Shown here in pieces: positions 46,465 through 59,332 of a DNA stretch of 64,000 nt. The stretch's first letter is position 1; every line of letters begins with the position of its first letter. The position numbers were made by a program, and so were the translations under genes. The notes beneath the pieces were generated by a model. The model searched no databases and was not told where the DNA came from. It saw only the letters and a program-made list of their open reading frames with translations. The stretch comes from Mycobacterium hubeiense (GTDB taxonomy: Bacteria; Actinomycetota; Actinomycetes; Mycobacteriales; Mycobacteriaceae), in assembly GCF_002838065.1 (NCBI RefSeq), contig NZ_PIZU01000001.1:124001-188000 (forward strand), given 5' to 3'.

Positions 46465-47196
46465 TCAGGATTCGATGATGCGCGCGGCGTACGGCTGCAA
46501 ACCCGCCGTGCGCAGCGGACTGACCGTGACCTTGCCCGCGCTGCCCGAGGCTTCCAGGATCCGCCCGCCGCCGAGATAGATGGCGACGTGCTGGCTGCCG
46601 CCGGGGCCCCAGAACAGCAGATCGCCGCGCTTGGCCTGGGCCACCGGCACCTTGCGGCCGGTGTCGTACTGGTCGCCGGAGTACTTCGGGATCAGCACGC
46701 CCACCCCCGCGAACGAGAACTGCGTGAAGCCCGAACAGTCGAAGCCGACGGTGTTGGCGCCGGAGTCGATACCGCGGCTGGGCCCGTTGGGCTTGCCGCC
46801 GCCCCACGAATACGGCACCCCGATCTGCGAGCCGCCCCGGCGGATCACGTACTCGATCGCCTGCGGGCCACGCACCCGGCCGGCGGCCGCACCGGTGGGC
46901 GCGACGCTTGCCGGGCTGCCGCCGATGCCGATGCTGGCCAGGAACTTGCGGCCCAAATCCATCGTCACCTGGGTGGCCTGCGCGCTGGCCGCGATCGACG
47001 CGTTGGCGATGGCGAGCGGGTCGCCCGGCGCACCGGCGCTGATCAGTTTCGGCAGCGTCGGATCCCACTGGTCGTCGCCCGGCGCGGCCGCGGCAGGGCC
47101 CGCCAGCCCGATCAGCATTGCGACCGCGGGCACAACCAGCACCGCCGCCTTCAGAAGACGTAATAGTTTGAGACGCAAGGAGTTTCCCATCACCAT
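46465..47196 (-). CDS. ripB: NlpC/P60 peptidoglycan endopeptidase RipB
   Basis: A 243-residue exported protein with signal peptide (LLRLLKAAVLVVPAVAMLIG, cleavage near AAAA-PGDD). The NlpC/P60 domain carries Cys154 (GFDCSGF), His203 (SQHVAIY) and Glu215. It cleaves D-Glu-mDAP bonds in peptide stems. It lacks the coiled-coil inhibitory domain of RipA, so it is the short form. ATG 47196, GTG 47193 and ATG 47190 are all possible starts overlapping the ripA stop. Confidence 0.94.
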   Translation of the reverse strand: MVMGNSLRLKLLRLLKAAVLVVPAVAMLIGLAGPAAAAPGDDQWDPTLPKLISAGAPGDPLAIANASIAASAQATQVTMDLGRKFLASIGIGGSPASVAPTGAAAGRVRGPQAIEYVIRRGGSQIGVPYSWGGGKPNGPSRGIDSGANTVGFDCSGFTQFSFAGVGVLIPKYSGDQYDTGRKVPVAQAKRGDLLFWGPGGSQHVAIYLGGGRILEASGSAGKVTVSPLRTAGLQPYAARIIES

Positions 47197-48620
47197 TCAA
47201 TGAGCCGGGTCACGTACGGTGTCATGCCGCTAGTGCGCACCGGCGATACTTTGACCACCGATCCGGTGTAGGGCGCCTCCAGCATCTGGCCGTTGCCGAG
47301 GTACAGCGCGACGTGCTGACTCGCGTTGGGGCCGTAGAAGATCATGTCGCCGCGGCGCATCTGTGACGACGGGATCTTGCGGCCGGCGTTGTACTGCGAA
47401 CCCGAGTAGTGCTCCAGCTTGATGCCGACCCCCGCGAACGCGTAGAGCATCAGGCCCGAGCAGTCGAAACCGACTGTGCCCGCACCGGAGTCGATGCCTC
47501 GGCTGGGTCCGGCGGCGTTCCCACCACCCCACGAGTACGGCACGCCCAGCTGCGACATGCCTCGCCGGATCACATATTCGGTGGCCTGCCGGCCATACAC
47601 TCGCGGGATCGCGCCGTTGGTGTATCCGGTGGGCGTCGGCAACAGCCCGATCCGCTGCAGGAAGTTGCGGCCCATGTTGGAGGTGACCTGCGCCGAAGTT
47701 GCCGAAATGCCCAGCACCGCATTGACAATCGCGATCGGATCGCCGCTGACAAACGCGCTGGGTATCGCCGGCAGCGTGGGATCCCACAAGCTGTTGTCCC
47801 AATTGCGGGTTGCCGGGGCCTGCGCACCGGGCGCTTTGTCCCAGTTGGCCGCCGGATCGCTGCTCGCCGTGGGCGAGGCGGGGCGCTGCTGCGCTGTTGC
47901 GGACGCCGCCCAGGTGCGCGCGGCGGCGAGTTTGGCCTGCGCGGCGTCCCGCTCGGCCGTCAACCGGTTCAGCTCATCCCGTTGGGCGGCGAAGGTCTGC
48001 TGCGCCTGCTTGAGCGCCGAGACCGCCGCATCCTGACTGGACTGCGCGTCCGCGCTGGCCTGATCGGCCTTCTGCTTGGCCAGCCGGGCGGCGGACTCCC
48101 GGTTGACCTGCTCGGTGCGGGCCCGCTGCAAGTTGGTCATCACCTGCTCGGCGCTGGCGGACAGCGTCTGGCTGGCCGACGCGGTCTCGACGACGTCGGC
48201 AGGGTCCGCCGCAGTCAGATACGAGCTCGACGGGCCGTTGACATACGTGGCGGCGGCGAACTCGTCGAACCGCCGCTGCGCCGCGGTGATCGCGGCGGTG
48301 GCCTCCTGGACGCCTTGCCGGCTGGCCTGCACCTGTTGTTGGGCTGCGGCCGCGGCATCCCGCGCCGCCTGCACGTCAACGATTGCCTTGTTGACGCTTT
48401 CCTGCTGCGTCTGGATGGCCGCGCCGAGCTCCTGCAACTTCTGGTTGGCGTTGGCGACGTCGGCGACGAGTGCGGCGATCGTGTCGGGACCGCCCGGTTC
48501 TGCAGCCGCGGGGTCGACGCGACCCGGCAGCCCGGTAGCCATCAGCATCCCGGCAATCAGCGGCGCGGCGACGAGTCGGCCGTACCACCGGGAAGCAGAG
48601 GCGCGAGGGATGCGTCTCAT
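47190..48620 (-). CDS. ripA: NlpC/P60 peptidoglycan endopeptidase RipA
   Basis: A 476-residue precursor from ATG 48620 (MRRIPRASASR), the start matching M. tuberculosis RipA. A signal peptide (about 1-40, ending AAAEPGG), an alpha-helical coiled-coil inhibitory region (about 45-250), a Pro/Ala linker and the C-terminal NlpC/P60 domain follow. The catalytic set is Cys387, His436 and Glu448. It is needed for daughter-cell separation. The frame extends upstream to 48677 without similarity. Confidence 0.95.
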   Translation of the reverse strand: MRRIPRASASRWYGRLVAAPLIAGMLMATGLPGRVDPAAAEPGGPDTIAALVADVANANQKLQELGAAIQTQQESVNKAIVDVQAARDAAAAAQQQVQASRQGVQEATAAITAAQRRFDEFAAATYVNGPSSSYLTAADPADVVETASASQTLSASAEQVMTNLQRARTEQVNRESAARLAKQKADQASADAQSSQDAAVSALKQAQQTFAAQRDELNRLTAERDAAQAKLAAARTWAASATAQQRPASPTASSDPAANWDKAPGAQAPATRNWDNSLWDPTLPAIPSAFVSGDPIAIVNAVLGISATSAQVTSNMGRNFLQRIGLLPTPTGYTNGAIPRVYGRQATEYVIRRGMSQLGVPYSWGGGNAAGPSRGIDSGAGTVGFDCSGLMLYAFAGVGIKLEHYSGSQYNAGRKIPSSQMRRGDMIFYGPNASQHVALYLGNGQMLEAPYTGSVVKVSPVRTSGMTPYVTRLIEW

Positions 48621-48685
48621 CGAGTCAGGTCTCCTATGGCTCACCGCGAACGTGTCGACACTTTCGTGGCCACCCATGCGCAGAA

Positions 48686-48796
48686 GTCACATGAAGCTCA
48701 ACTACAACATTAGGTACCTTCTGCACCGTACGTCACAACTGACGCCAAAGAAACTCTAGTCACAAATTACATTCTTGTAATTGAATGGAGTGTGAC
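48686..48796. promoter_or_regulatory. GTCACA repeats in the ripA upstream region (candidate MtrA sites)
   Basis: GTCACA occurs at 48686, 48732 and 48759 (the last two as GTCACAA) and inverted at 48791-48796, all 66-176 bases upstream of ripA. MtrA of mycobacteria is reported to bind GTCACA-like repeats and to control ripA. The segment is also the most AT-rich in the window and holds a palindrome, AATTACA-TTCT-TGTAATT (48765-48782). Confidence 0.45.
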
Positions 48797-48838
48797 CGAA
48801 AAGAGATAAAAGAATTGCCGCGCTGGGCGTCTGACTGG

Positions 48839-49366
48839 TTACTGCGCGTCGGCGGTGGTGTCGGTCTGCTCCGCCCGCTTGGCACGAACCTGCAGGATAC
48901 GGGTGGCGACGGCGGCCGCCAGGACGCCGAGTGTGAGCACGATCGTCAATGCGGTCCAGGGAAAGTCCGGAGTCTGTATCTGGTCGACGAAATTCTGCGC
49001 CGACTGCACCGGGTTGCCGGTCTTGGCGACGTCTTGGCCGGCTTCCAGTGTCACCCGATCGAACGTCGGACTATAGGTACCGGCAAATGACGGGCTGATT
49101 GCCAGAACCGTTGCTCCGGGATAGGCCTCGCCGACCTCGGTGGCGATATCGCGCAGGGGCGTGTCGATCGGCGGGTTCTTGTCGATCACCACGATCTTGA
49201 GGTCGATGCCGTCCTGGCGAGCGTCGGCGACCACCTGCTGCAATCCGTGGACGTCCGCGCCCGGTGCGTAGACGCCGTCATCGCCGACATCTGCCTTCAC
49301 CGCATCCATGTCGACGTCGGGTGGGATGTAGGCGGGCAGGAACGGAATCACGTTCGGTCCGGTCAC
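48839..49366 (-). CDS. Single-pass membrane protein (Rv1476-like, DUF6676)
   Basis: A 175-residue protein from GTG 49366. The N-terminal 130 residues form an alpha-beta domain (LQQVVADARQDGIDLKIVVIDKNPP, TVLAISPSFAGTYS) and a C-terminal helix at about 139-160 (WTALTIVLTLGVLAAAVA) is followed by a positive stop. Topology suggests an extracytoplasmic or cytoplasmic domain tethered by its C-terminus. It precedes ripA on the same strand, as in M. tuberculosis, and diverges from acn. Confidence 0.87.
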   Translation of the reverse strand: MTGPNVIPFLPAYIPPDVDMDAVKADVGDDGVYAPGADVHGLQQVVADARQDGIDLKIVVIDKNPPIDTPLRDIATEVGEAYPGATVLAISPSFAGTYSPTFDRVTLEAGQDVAKTGNPVQSAQNFVDQIQTPDFPWTALTIVLTLGVLAAAVATRILQVRAKRAEQTDTTADAQ

Positions 49367-49440
49367 AGAAGCACCGTACGTGATGGGTACCCAGACCAGT
49401 AACAGGCACGCGCATCGAAAACAACCCCACGGGTGTTTTG

Positions 49441-49456
49441 CAGGACAAGCGTACTG
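49441..49456. promoter_or_regulatory. AcnR operator in the acn promoter
   Basis: CAGGACAAGCGTACTG exactly fits the published AcnR consensus CAGNACnnncGTACTG, described for acn promoters of corynebacteria and mycobacteria. It overlaps the candidate -10 TACTGT (49452-49457), so binding would block transcription. The cognate regulator gene lies directly after acn. Confidence 0.8.
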
Positions 49457-49515
49457 TTAGGATCAGAGGTGCCGTCGACACAGCCCGTCGCGGCGATATC
49501 GAGCCGGGAGTTGAT

Positions 49516-52338
49516 GTGAGCAAAGGTAATACGGCGAATTCGTCATTGAACTCTTTTAAAGCCCGCGACACGCTGACGGTCGGGGCCAACAGCTACGAGA
49601 TCTACCGCCTCGACGCGGTACCCGGGACCGAAAACCTGCCCTACAGCCTCAAGGTGCTGGCCGAGAATCTGTTGCGCACCGAAGACGGCGCCAACATCAC
49701 CAAGGAGCACATCCAGGCCATCGCCAACTGGGATCCGGAGGCCGAGCCCAGCACGGAGATCCAGTTCACCCCCGCGCGGGTGATCATGCAGGACTTCACC
49801 GGCGTGCCGTGCATCGTCGACCTGGCCACCATGCGTGAGGCCGTCGCCGAGCTGGGCGGTGACCCCGACAAGGTCAACCCGCTGGCGCCCGCCGACCTCG
49901 TCATCGACCACTCCGTGATCGCCGATCTGTTCGGCCGCGCCGACGCGTTCGAGCGCAACGTCGAGATCGAGTACGAGCGCAACGGTGAGCGCTACCAGTT
50001 CCTGCGCTGGGGGCAGGGCGCGTTCAACGACTTCAAGGTGGTGCCGCCCGGCACCGGCATCGTGCATCAGGTCAACATCGAATACCTTGCCAGGGTTGTG
50101 TGGGAGCGCGACGGCGTCGCGTATCCGGATACCTGCGTCGGCACCGACTCACACACCACGATGGTCAACGGCCTCGGCGTGCTGGGCTGGGGTGTCGGCG
50201 GCATCGAGGCCGAGGCGGCCATGCTGGGTCAGCCGGTGTCGATGCTCATCCCCCGCGTCGTCGGCTTCAAGTTGACCGGCGAGCGGCAGCCCGGCGTGAC
50301 GGCCACCGATGTGGTGCTCACCGTCACCGAGATGCTGCGCAAGCACGGCGTGGTCGGCAAGTTCGTCGAGTTCTACGGTGAAGGCGTCGCCGAGGTGCCG
50401 TTGGCCAACCGCGCGACGCTTGGCAATATGAGCCCCGAATTCGGCTCCACCGCAGCGATTTTCCCGATCGACGCGGTCACCGTCGACTATCTGCGGATGA
50501 CCGGCCGCAGCGAGGAGCAGCTGGCGCTCGTCGAGGCATACGCCAAACAGCAGGGCATGTGGCACGACCCCACGCGGGAGCCGAAGTACTCGGAGTACAT
50601 CGAGCTGAACCTGTCCGACGTGGTGCCGTCAATCGCTGGACCCAAGCGTCCGCAAGATCGCATCGCGCTGTCGGACGCAAAGACGGCGTTCCGCAAGGAC
50701 ATTCACAACTACGTCGAAGAACACATGCCTGTCGAGCACACCAAGCTCGACGAAGCCGTCGAGGAGACCTTCCCGGCGAGCGACCCCGCGGCGAGCCTGG
50801 CGTTCGCCGACGACGACGCGGTGGTGCCGTCGGCCGCGGTCGGATCGAACGGCCGGCCGAGCAAGCCGGTCGAGGTGAAATCCGACGAGCGTGGCGAATT
50901 CATCCTCGACCACGGCGCGGTGGTGATCGCCGCGATCACGTCGTGCACCAACACCTCCAACCCAGAGGTGATGCTCGGCGCTGCGCTGTTGGCCCGCAAT
51001 GCGGTCGAGAAGGGGCTGACCTCCAAGCCGTGGGTGAAGACGTCGATGGCCCCCGGCTCGCAGGTGGTCAGCGACTACTACGACAAGGCCGGGCTGTGGC
51101 CGTACCTGGAGAAGCTGGGCTTCTATCTCGTCGGCTACGGCTGCACCACGTGCATCGGCAACAGCGGCCCGCTGCCCGAGGAGATCAGCAAGGCCGTCAA
51201 CGACAACGACCTGTCGGTCACCGCGGTGCTCTCCGGAAACCGCAACTTCGAGGGCCGAATCAACCCCGACGTGAAGATGAACTATCTGGCGTCGCCGCCG
51301 CTGGTGATCGCCTACGCGCTGGCCGGCACGATGGACTTCGACTTCGAGACCGAGCCGCTGGGCCGCGACAAGGACGGCAACGAGGTGTACCTGCGCGACA
51401 TCTGGCCGTCGCAGAAGGACATCAACGACACCATCGCCAGCGCGATCAACCAGGAGATGTTCGTCAAGAACTACGCTGACGTGTTCAAGGGCGACGATCG
51501 CTGGCGCAACCTGCCCACCCCCAGTGGCAACACCTTTGAGTGGGACCAGGATTCGACGTATGTGCGCAAGCCGCCGTACTTCGACGGCATGCCGGCCGAG
51601 CCGGAGCCGGTGACCGACGTCACGGGCGCCAGAGTGCTGGCCCTGCTAGGTGATTCGGTCACGACGGACCACATCTCCCCCGCCGGCAGCATCAAGCCGG
51701 GCACGCCGGCCGCGCAGTATCTCGACTCGCACGGGGTGGACCGCAAGGACTACAACTCCTACGGTTCCCGGCGCGGCAACCACGAAGTGATGATCCGCGG
51801 CACGTTCGCGAACATCCGGCTGCGCAATCAACTGCTCGATGACGTGTCCGGCGGCTACACCCGCGACTTCACCAAGGGTGGCGAGCAGGCGTTCATCTAC
51901 GACGCCGCGCAAAACTATGCGGCGCAGGGGATTCCGCTGGTGGTGCTGGGCGGCAAGGAGTACGGGTCGGGCTCGTCGCGTGACTGGGCGGCCAAGGGCA
52001 CCCGGCTGCTCGGCGTGCGAGCGGTCATCGCGGAGTCGTTTGAACGCATCCACCGCTCCAACCTGATCGGTATGGGCGTCATCCCGCTGCAGTTCCCCGA
52101 AGGGGAGTCGGCGGCATCGTTGAAGCTGGACGGCACCGAGACGTTCGACATCACCGGCATCGAGACGCTCAACGAGGGCAAGACGCCGAAGACGGTGCAC
52201 GTCAAGGCCACCAAAGAGGATGGCAGCGCAGTGGAATTCGATGCGGTGGTGCGCATCGACACCCCGGGAGAGGCGGACTACTACCGCAACGGCGGCATCC
52301 TGCAGTACGTGCTGCGCAACATGCTGCGGTCCAAGTAG
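49516..52338 (+). CDS. acn: Aconitate hydratase A
   Basis: A 940-residue monomeric aconitase. GTG 49516 is chosen: GGGAG lies five bases upstream and the N-terminus ([16 protein letters not shown]) aligns with known Acn; the frame is open from 49438. The [4Fe-4S] ligands are the Cys of [11 protein letters not shown] and two in [11 protein letters not shown], and the swivel-domain block [14 protein letters not shown] is present. It isomerises citrate to isocitrate in the TCA cycle. A corynebacterial-type insert (about 400-470, acidic) is present. It is followed after 20 bases by acnR. Confidence 0.97.
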   Translation: MSKGNTANSSLNSFKARDTLTVGANSYEIYRLDAVPGTENLPYSLKVLAENLLRTEDGANITKEHIQAIANWDPEAEPSTEIQFTPARVIMQDFTGVPCIVDLATMREAVAELGGDPDKVNPLAPADLVIDHSVIADLFGRADAFERNVEIEYERNGERYQFLRWGQGAFNDFKVVPPGTGIVHQVNIEYLARVVWERDGVAYPDTCVGTDSHTTMVNGLGVLGWGVGGIEAEAAMLGQPVSMLIPRVVGFKLTGERQPGVTATDVVLTVTEMLRKHGVVGKFVEFYGEGVAEVPLANRATLGNMSPEFGSTAAIFPIDAVTVDYLRMTGRSEEQLALVEAYAKQQGMWHDPTREPKYSEYIELNLSDVVPSIAGPKRPQDRIALSDAKTAFRKDIHNYVEEHMPVEHTKLDEAVEETFPASDPAASLAFADDDAVVPSAAVGSNGRPSKPVEVKSDERGEFILDHGAVVIAAITSCTNTSNPEVMLGAALLARNAVEKGLTSKPWVKTSMAPGSQVVSDYYDKAGLWPYLEKLGFYLVGYGCTTCIGNSGPLPEEISKAVNDNDLSVTAVLSGNRNFEGRINPDVKMNYLASPPLVIAYALAGTMDFDFETEPLGRDKDGNEVYLRDIWPSQKDINDTIASAINQEMFVKNYADVFKGDDRWRNLPTPSGNTFEWDQDSTYVRKPPYFDGMPAEPEPVTDVTGARVLALLGDSVTTDHISPAGSIKPGTPAAQYLDSHGVDRKDYNSYGSRRGNHEVMIRGTFANIRLRNQLLDDVSGGYTRDFTKGGEQAFIYDAAQNYAAQGIPLVVLGGKEYGSGSSRDWAAKGTRLLGVRAVIAESFERIHRSNLIGMGVIPLQFPEGESAASLKLDGTETFDITGIETLNEGKTPKTVHVKATKEDGSAVEFDAVVRIDTPGEADYYRNGGILQYVLRNMLRSK

Positions 52339-52358
52339 TCCGGTCGAGAGGCACTTCG

Positions 52359-52922
52359 TTGCCCCGGGTAACTGACGATCATCTGGCCGCCCGGCGCCGC
52401 CAGATCCTCGATGGGGCCCGGCGGTGCTTCGCGGAGTACGGGTACGACAAGGCGACCGTGCGGCGGCTCGAACAAACCATCGGGCTGTCGCGCGGCGCCA
52501 TCTTCCACCACTTCCGCGACAAGGACACACTGTTCTTCGAGTTGGCCCGTGAGGACGCCGAGCGGATGGCCGACGTGGCGTCGCGCGAGGGCCTGATTCA
52601 GGTCATGCGCGACATGCTTGCCGCGCCGGAGCAATTCGACTGGCTGGCCACCCGGTTGGAGATCGCGCGCAAACTGCGCAACGACCCGGACTTCAACCGG
52701 GGCTGGTCGGAACGCTCCGCCGAGCTGTCCGCGGCCACCAACGCCCGGTTGCGTCGTCAGAAGCAAGCCGGTCGGCTACGCGACGATGTGCCCAGCGCGG
52801 TGCTGCAGACCTACCTGGACTTGGTGCTGGACGGTCTGGTGGCCCGGCTGGCTTCAGGTGATGACCCTGAAAAGCTCAGTGCCGTACTGGACCTCGTCGA
52901 GGAATCGGTACGGCACAAGTGA
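52359..52922 (+). CDS. acnR: TetR-family repressor of aconitase, AcnR-like
   Basis: A 187-residue TetR protein from TTG 52359, with GAGAGG eight bases upstream. The N-terminal HTH (ILDGARRCFAEYGYDKATVRRLEQTIGLSRGAIFHHFRDKDTLF region) and C-terminal ligand domain (LAREDAERMADVASREGLIQVMRDML) closely follow C. glutamicum AcnR. AcnR represses acn. Here the operator consensus is present upstream of acn, which supports the assignment. It is co-transcribed with acn. Confidence 0.92.
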   Translation: MPRVTDDHLAARRRQILDGARRCFAEYGYDKATVRRLEQTIGLSRGAIFHHFRDKDTLFFELAREDAERMADVASREGLIQVMRDMLAAPEQFDWLATRLEIARKLRNDPDFNRGWSERSAELSAATNARLRRQKQAGRLRDDVPSAVLQTYLDLVLDGLVARLASGDDPEKLSAVLDLVEESVRHK

Positions 52923-52926
52923 CGCG

Positions 52927-53133
52927 TCAACTGGCGGCGCGCCGCCGGGTGCGGTGATTGGGTCCCCCGCGGCTGCGCATGGCGGTGCCTGATTCGCGCA
53001 GCATGCTGTGGATCGAGCCGTACGAGCGGCCCGTCGACTCCACAAGCTTCCGGATGCTGGCACCCCCCTCGTAGGCGCTGCGCAGCTCCTGCATCAACTG
53101 CTCACGGGACTTGTTGGATTTCCTCATCGACAT
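52927..53133 (-). CDS. Small HTH protein (Rv1473A-like)
   Basis: A 68-residue basic protein. The HTH is ELRSAYEGGASIRKLVESTGRSYGSIHSMLRESG (about 15-48, shown in two parts: GASIRKLVESTG and RSYGSIHSML), followed by a basic tail ending RTRRRAAS. Rv1473A of M. tuberculosis has the same length and position and is annotated as a possible regulator. It lies downstream of the ABC-F gene on the same strand and converges with acnR, separated by four bases. Confidence 0.85.
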   Translation of the reverse strand: MSMRKSNKSREQLMQELRSAYEGGASIRKLVESTGRSYGSIHSMLRESGTAMRSRGGPNHRTRRRAAS

Positions 53134-53222
53134 CTCCCCGCTTCCGATGCCCCGACGGATACCCAGCGTAGGAAGCCGTCACACGCCCGCGGGTGAATTT
53201 GGTGAACGTCTTAGATTTACGC

Positions 53223-54851
<1,629 letters not shown>

Positions 54852-54864
54852 GCTGCTCTCCTCA

Positions 54865-55674
54865 TCATTTGTCGTCGGTGAAGACCGGAGCCCGCTTCTC
54901 GGCGCGCGCGGCAACCGCTTCTTCAAAGTTGGCGGTGAGTAGGCGCACGTAGAGTTGGCCCAGGCCCTCGGCCTGCATATGCCCTTCCAGGCTAGCGGCG
55001 TCCAGTCCACTCCATAGTGTGCGTTTGGTCAACTCGATTCCCGGCCGCGAGAACGTCGCGATCCGCTCGGCGATCCCGTAGCAGGTGTCCAGTAGCTCGT
55101 CCTGGGACACCACGCGCGACACCAGGCCGATGCGCTCGGCTTCGGTCGCGTCCACGTCACGCCCGGTGAGCATGATCTCGAAGGCCCGCGACGAGCCAAT
55201 CGCGCGCGGCAGCAGATAACTCAGCCCCAGCTCGCTGGCGGTCAGGCCGTTGTTGATGCCGGCGGCCCGGAAGTAGGCGCCTTCTGCGGCGACGCGGATG
55301 TCTGCGGCCAGCGCCAGGCACAAGCCGCCGCCGATCGCGGCGCCGTTCACCGCGGCGATCACCGGCTGGTGCATCTTGCGCAGCGCCAGGATGACGTCGT
55401 CGAGCACTTCCATCGAGCGCAGCGCGTAGGTGGGCCGGGTGAGCCCGTCGACGTTGGGCACCGAGCCGGCCGACTTGTGGTCGGCGCCGGAGGAGAACCC
55501 GCGACCGGCGCCGGTGAGCACAATCACACGGGCCGAGTTGTCGTAGGTCAGCTCTTCGAGAACCTTCTTCAGCGGGACCATGACGTCGAACGCCATGGAG
55601 TTCATCCGCTCGGGCCGGTTCAGGGTCACCAGTGCGACGTTGGGCCGCGGGCGATCTACCAGGACATAGTTCAC
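54865..55674 (-). CDS. echA12: Enoyl-CoA hydratase/isomerase family (EchA12-like)
   Basis: A 269-residue crotonase. The oxyanion-hole block is GRGFSSGADHKSAG and the second is AAVNGAAIGGGLCLALAADIRVA; SELGLSYLLPRAIGSSRAFEIMLTGRDVDATEAE follows in pieces typical of the family. It acts on enoyl-CoA esters, but the exact substrate is unknown. Position beside thioredoxin and the ABC-F gene matches M. tuberculosis Rv1472. It ends 13 bases before the ABC-F start. Confidence 0.92.
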   Translation of the reverse strand: MNYVLVDRPRPNVALVTLNRPERMNSMAFDVMVPLKKVLEELTYDNSARVIVLTGAGRGFSSGADHKSAGSVPNVDGLTRPTYALRSMEVLDDVILALRKMHQPVIAAVNGAAIGGGLCLALAADIRVAAEGAYFRAAGINNGLTASELGLSYLLPRAIGSSRAFEIMLTGRDVDATEAERIGLVSRVVSQDELLDTCYGIAERIATFSRPGIELTKRTLWSGLDAASLEGHMQAEGLGQLYVRLLTANFEEAVAARAEKRAPVFTDDK

Positions 55675-55700
55675 CCGTGCACGCTATCGCGTGCGGTTTG

Positions 55701-56066
55701 TCACTCGGGTTGGCCGTCGTTTTGTGCGGCGATCGCGGCGTCGATGTCGAACTCCTTGACCTTCTGCACGAGTTCCTCGAGCGCCGCCGGGGGCAGCGCG
55801 CCGGCCTGGTTGAACACCAGCTTGCCCTTCTTGAACGCCATCAGCGTCGGGATGGACCGGATGTCGGCCGCGGCGGCCAACGCCTGCTCAGCCTCGGTGT
55901 CGACCTTGGCATGGACGACGTCGGGATGCTTCTCCGCCGATGCCGCGAACGTCGGCGCGAACGCCTTGCACGGGCCGCACCAGGACGCCCAGAAGTCCAC
56001 CAACACGATCTCGTTGTCGGTGACCGTGTCGTTGAACTGTTCGGCCGTAATGTCTACCGTGCTCAT
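55701..56066 (-). CDS. trxB1: Thioredoxin (TrxB1-like)
   Basis: A 121-residue thioredoxin with active site Cys30-Gly-Pro-Cys33 in FWASWCGPCKAFAPTF and the cis-proline in RSIPTLMAFKKGKLV. It is cytoplasmic, with no signal peptide. GGAG lies 5 bases before ATG 56066. The C-terminal extension past the fold (EFDIDAAIAAQNDGQPE) is short. It is named after Rv1471, which despite its symbol is a thioredoxin and not a reductase. Confidence 0.94.
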   Translation of the reverse strand: MSTVDITAEQFNDTVTDNEIVLVDFWASWCGPCKAFAPTFAASAEKHPDVVHAKVDTEAEQALAAAADIRSIPTLMAFKKGKLVFNQAGALPPAALEELVQKVKEFDIDAAIAAQNDGQPE

Positions 56067-56196
56067 GCTTTCTCCAAACGCCGCGTACTGGGCAAATGTT
56101 CCCTGCAGCCTACTGGTTTCGCGCGAAGCGGTGCATCGCGCAGCCAGTTATCCACAATCGGCAGCATTGGCGACTGATGAGGCGCGGTGTCTGCCA

Positions 56197-56202
56197 TAGG
56201 GT
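56197..56202 (+). promoter_or_regulatory. Candidate -10 (TAGGGT)
   Basis: TAGGGT fits TANNNT and ends 6 bases before GTG 56209, consistent with a leaderless small transcript. Confidence 0.35.
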
Positions 56203-56208
56203 GATGCC

Positions 56209-56478
56209 GTGGCGACGTTGGAGGATCTCGAGGCTCGGGTTGCGGCGCTGGAAGCATCGCACGCCGACTATCGCGCCGTGCTCGCCGCCGTCAACGCGCT
56301 GGGCGCCAATCAACGTGAGTTGGCCACGACGGTCCGTGAGCACGGTCGTCGGCTGGATTCACTTGAGACAACGGTCGCCGACTTCCGGCACGAAACCCGA
56401 GCGAACTTCCGCTCGGTGGACGAGCAGCTCACAGAGATCAAGGATCTGATCCTCGGGCGTCGTAACGGCGCGCCCTAG
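56209..56478 (+). CDS. Small coiled-coil protein
   Basis: An 89-residue, highly charged helical protein from GTG 56209. Heptads run through LEDLEARVAALEASHADYRAV and LATTVREHGRRLDSLETTVADF. It has no signal or membrane segment. I cannot assign a function; partners are unknown. It is isolated between the divergent thioredoxin gene and the convergent sufT, and has its own candidate promoter. Confidence 0.7.
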   Translation: MATLEDLEARVAALEASHADYRAVLAAVNALGANQRELATTVREHGRRLDSLETTVADFRHETRANFRSVDEQLTEIKDLILGRRNGAP

Positions 56479-56491
56479 CACGTTGAGATTG

Positions 56492-56842
56492 CTAGACGGT
56501 GAAGCCCAGTGCGCGCAGCTGTTCGCGACCGTCCTCGGTGATCTTGTCCGGACCCCACGGCGGGTTCCACACCCAGTTGATCTTCAAATCATCGACCAGG
56601 CCGGCGCCCACGAGCGCGGTGCGCGACTGATCCTCGATCACGTCGGTCAACGGACAGGCCGCCGACGTCAGCGTCATATCGATCAGCGCGACGGGTCCGG
56701 ATTCGCCCATCTCGACGTTCATCCCGTAGACCAGGCCCAAGTCGACGACGTTGATCCCGAGCTCCGGGTCGACGACGTCGTGCATCGCCTCCTCGATGTC
56801 GGCGAGCAGCTCGTCACCCGGTGCGGCGGTTTCGCTCATCAT
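56492..56842 (-). CDS. sufT: SufT-like iron-sulfur maturation protein (DUF59/MIP18, Rv1466-like)
   Basis: A 116-residue DUF59 protein: DVVDPELGINVVDLGLVYGM, then MTLTSAACPLTDVIEDQ with the conserved cysteine and WNPPWGPDKITEDGREQLRALG. It is an auxiliary factor of Fe-S cluster delivery. It is the last gene of the suf operon and overlaps the end of sufU by 29 bases, so the two are closely coupled. Confidence 0.93.
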   Translation of the reverse strand: MMSETAAPGDELLADIEEAMHDVVDPELGINVVDLGLVYGMNVEMGESGPVALIDMTLTSAACPLTDVIEDQSRTALVGAGLVDDLKINWVWNPPWGPDKITEDGREQLRALGFTV

Positions 56843-57293
56843 CTACCTCCAAGTCGTCGGATGCCTGCGCGAGCGCGTCCTTGAACGCCATCCAACCCAG
56901 CAACGCGCATTTCACCCGCGCCGGGTACTTCGCGACGCCGGCGAATGCCACGCCGTCGCCGATGACATCTTCGTCGCCCTCGATTGTCCCCCGCGAGGAA
57001 ATCATCTCGGTAAACGCCGCGACGGTCTTCAACGCATCCCCGACGCTCTGGCCGATCACCTGATCGGCCAGCACCGAGGTCGATGCCTGGCTGATCGAGC
57101 AGCCCTGCCCGTCATACGACACGTCGACGATCTGTTCACCGTCCTGCGAAAGCGCCACCCGCAGCGTGACCTCGTCTCCGCAGACCGGGTTGACGTGATA
57201 CACCTCGGCGCCGAACGGCTCACGAAGCCCGCGGTGGTGCGGATGCTTGTAGTGATCGAGGATCACTTCCTGATAGATCTGCTCCAGCCGCAC
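56814..57293 (-). CDS. sufU: SufU, zinc-dependent sulfurtransferase partner of SufS
   Basis: A 159-residue protein from GTG 57293, one base after the sufS stop. The zinc/sulfur-transfer ligands are Cys38, Asp40, Cys65 and Cys129 (NPVCGDEV, GQGCSISQ, RVKCALLGW). It accepts persulfide sulfur from SufS. The 19-residue insert between strands (region 100-120) marks it as SufU and not IscU. An upstream frame to 57512 is a sufS shadow. Confidence 0.94.
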   Translation of the reverse strand: MRLEQIYQEVILDHYKHPHHRGLREPFGAEVYHVNPVCGDEVTLRVALSQDGEQIVDVSYDGQGCSISQASTSVLADQVIGQSVGDALKTVAAFTEMISSRGTIEGDEDVIGDGVAFAGVAKYPARVKCALLGWMAFKDALAQASDDLEVDDERNRRTG

Positions 57294-57294
57294 G

Positions 57295-59331
<2,037 letters not shown>

Positions 59332-59332
<1 letters not shown>

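Noticed and set aside
49458..49463. TAGGAT as the acn -10 element
   Set aside because: TACTGT (49452-49457), which overlaps the AcnR site, fits the described operator position better. Neither has a convincing -35, so no promoter was annotated separately.
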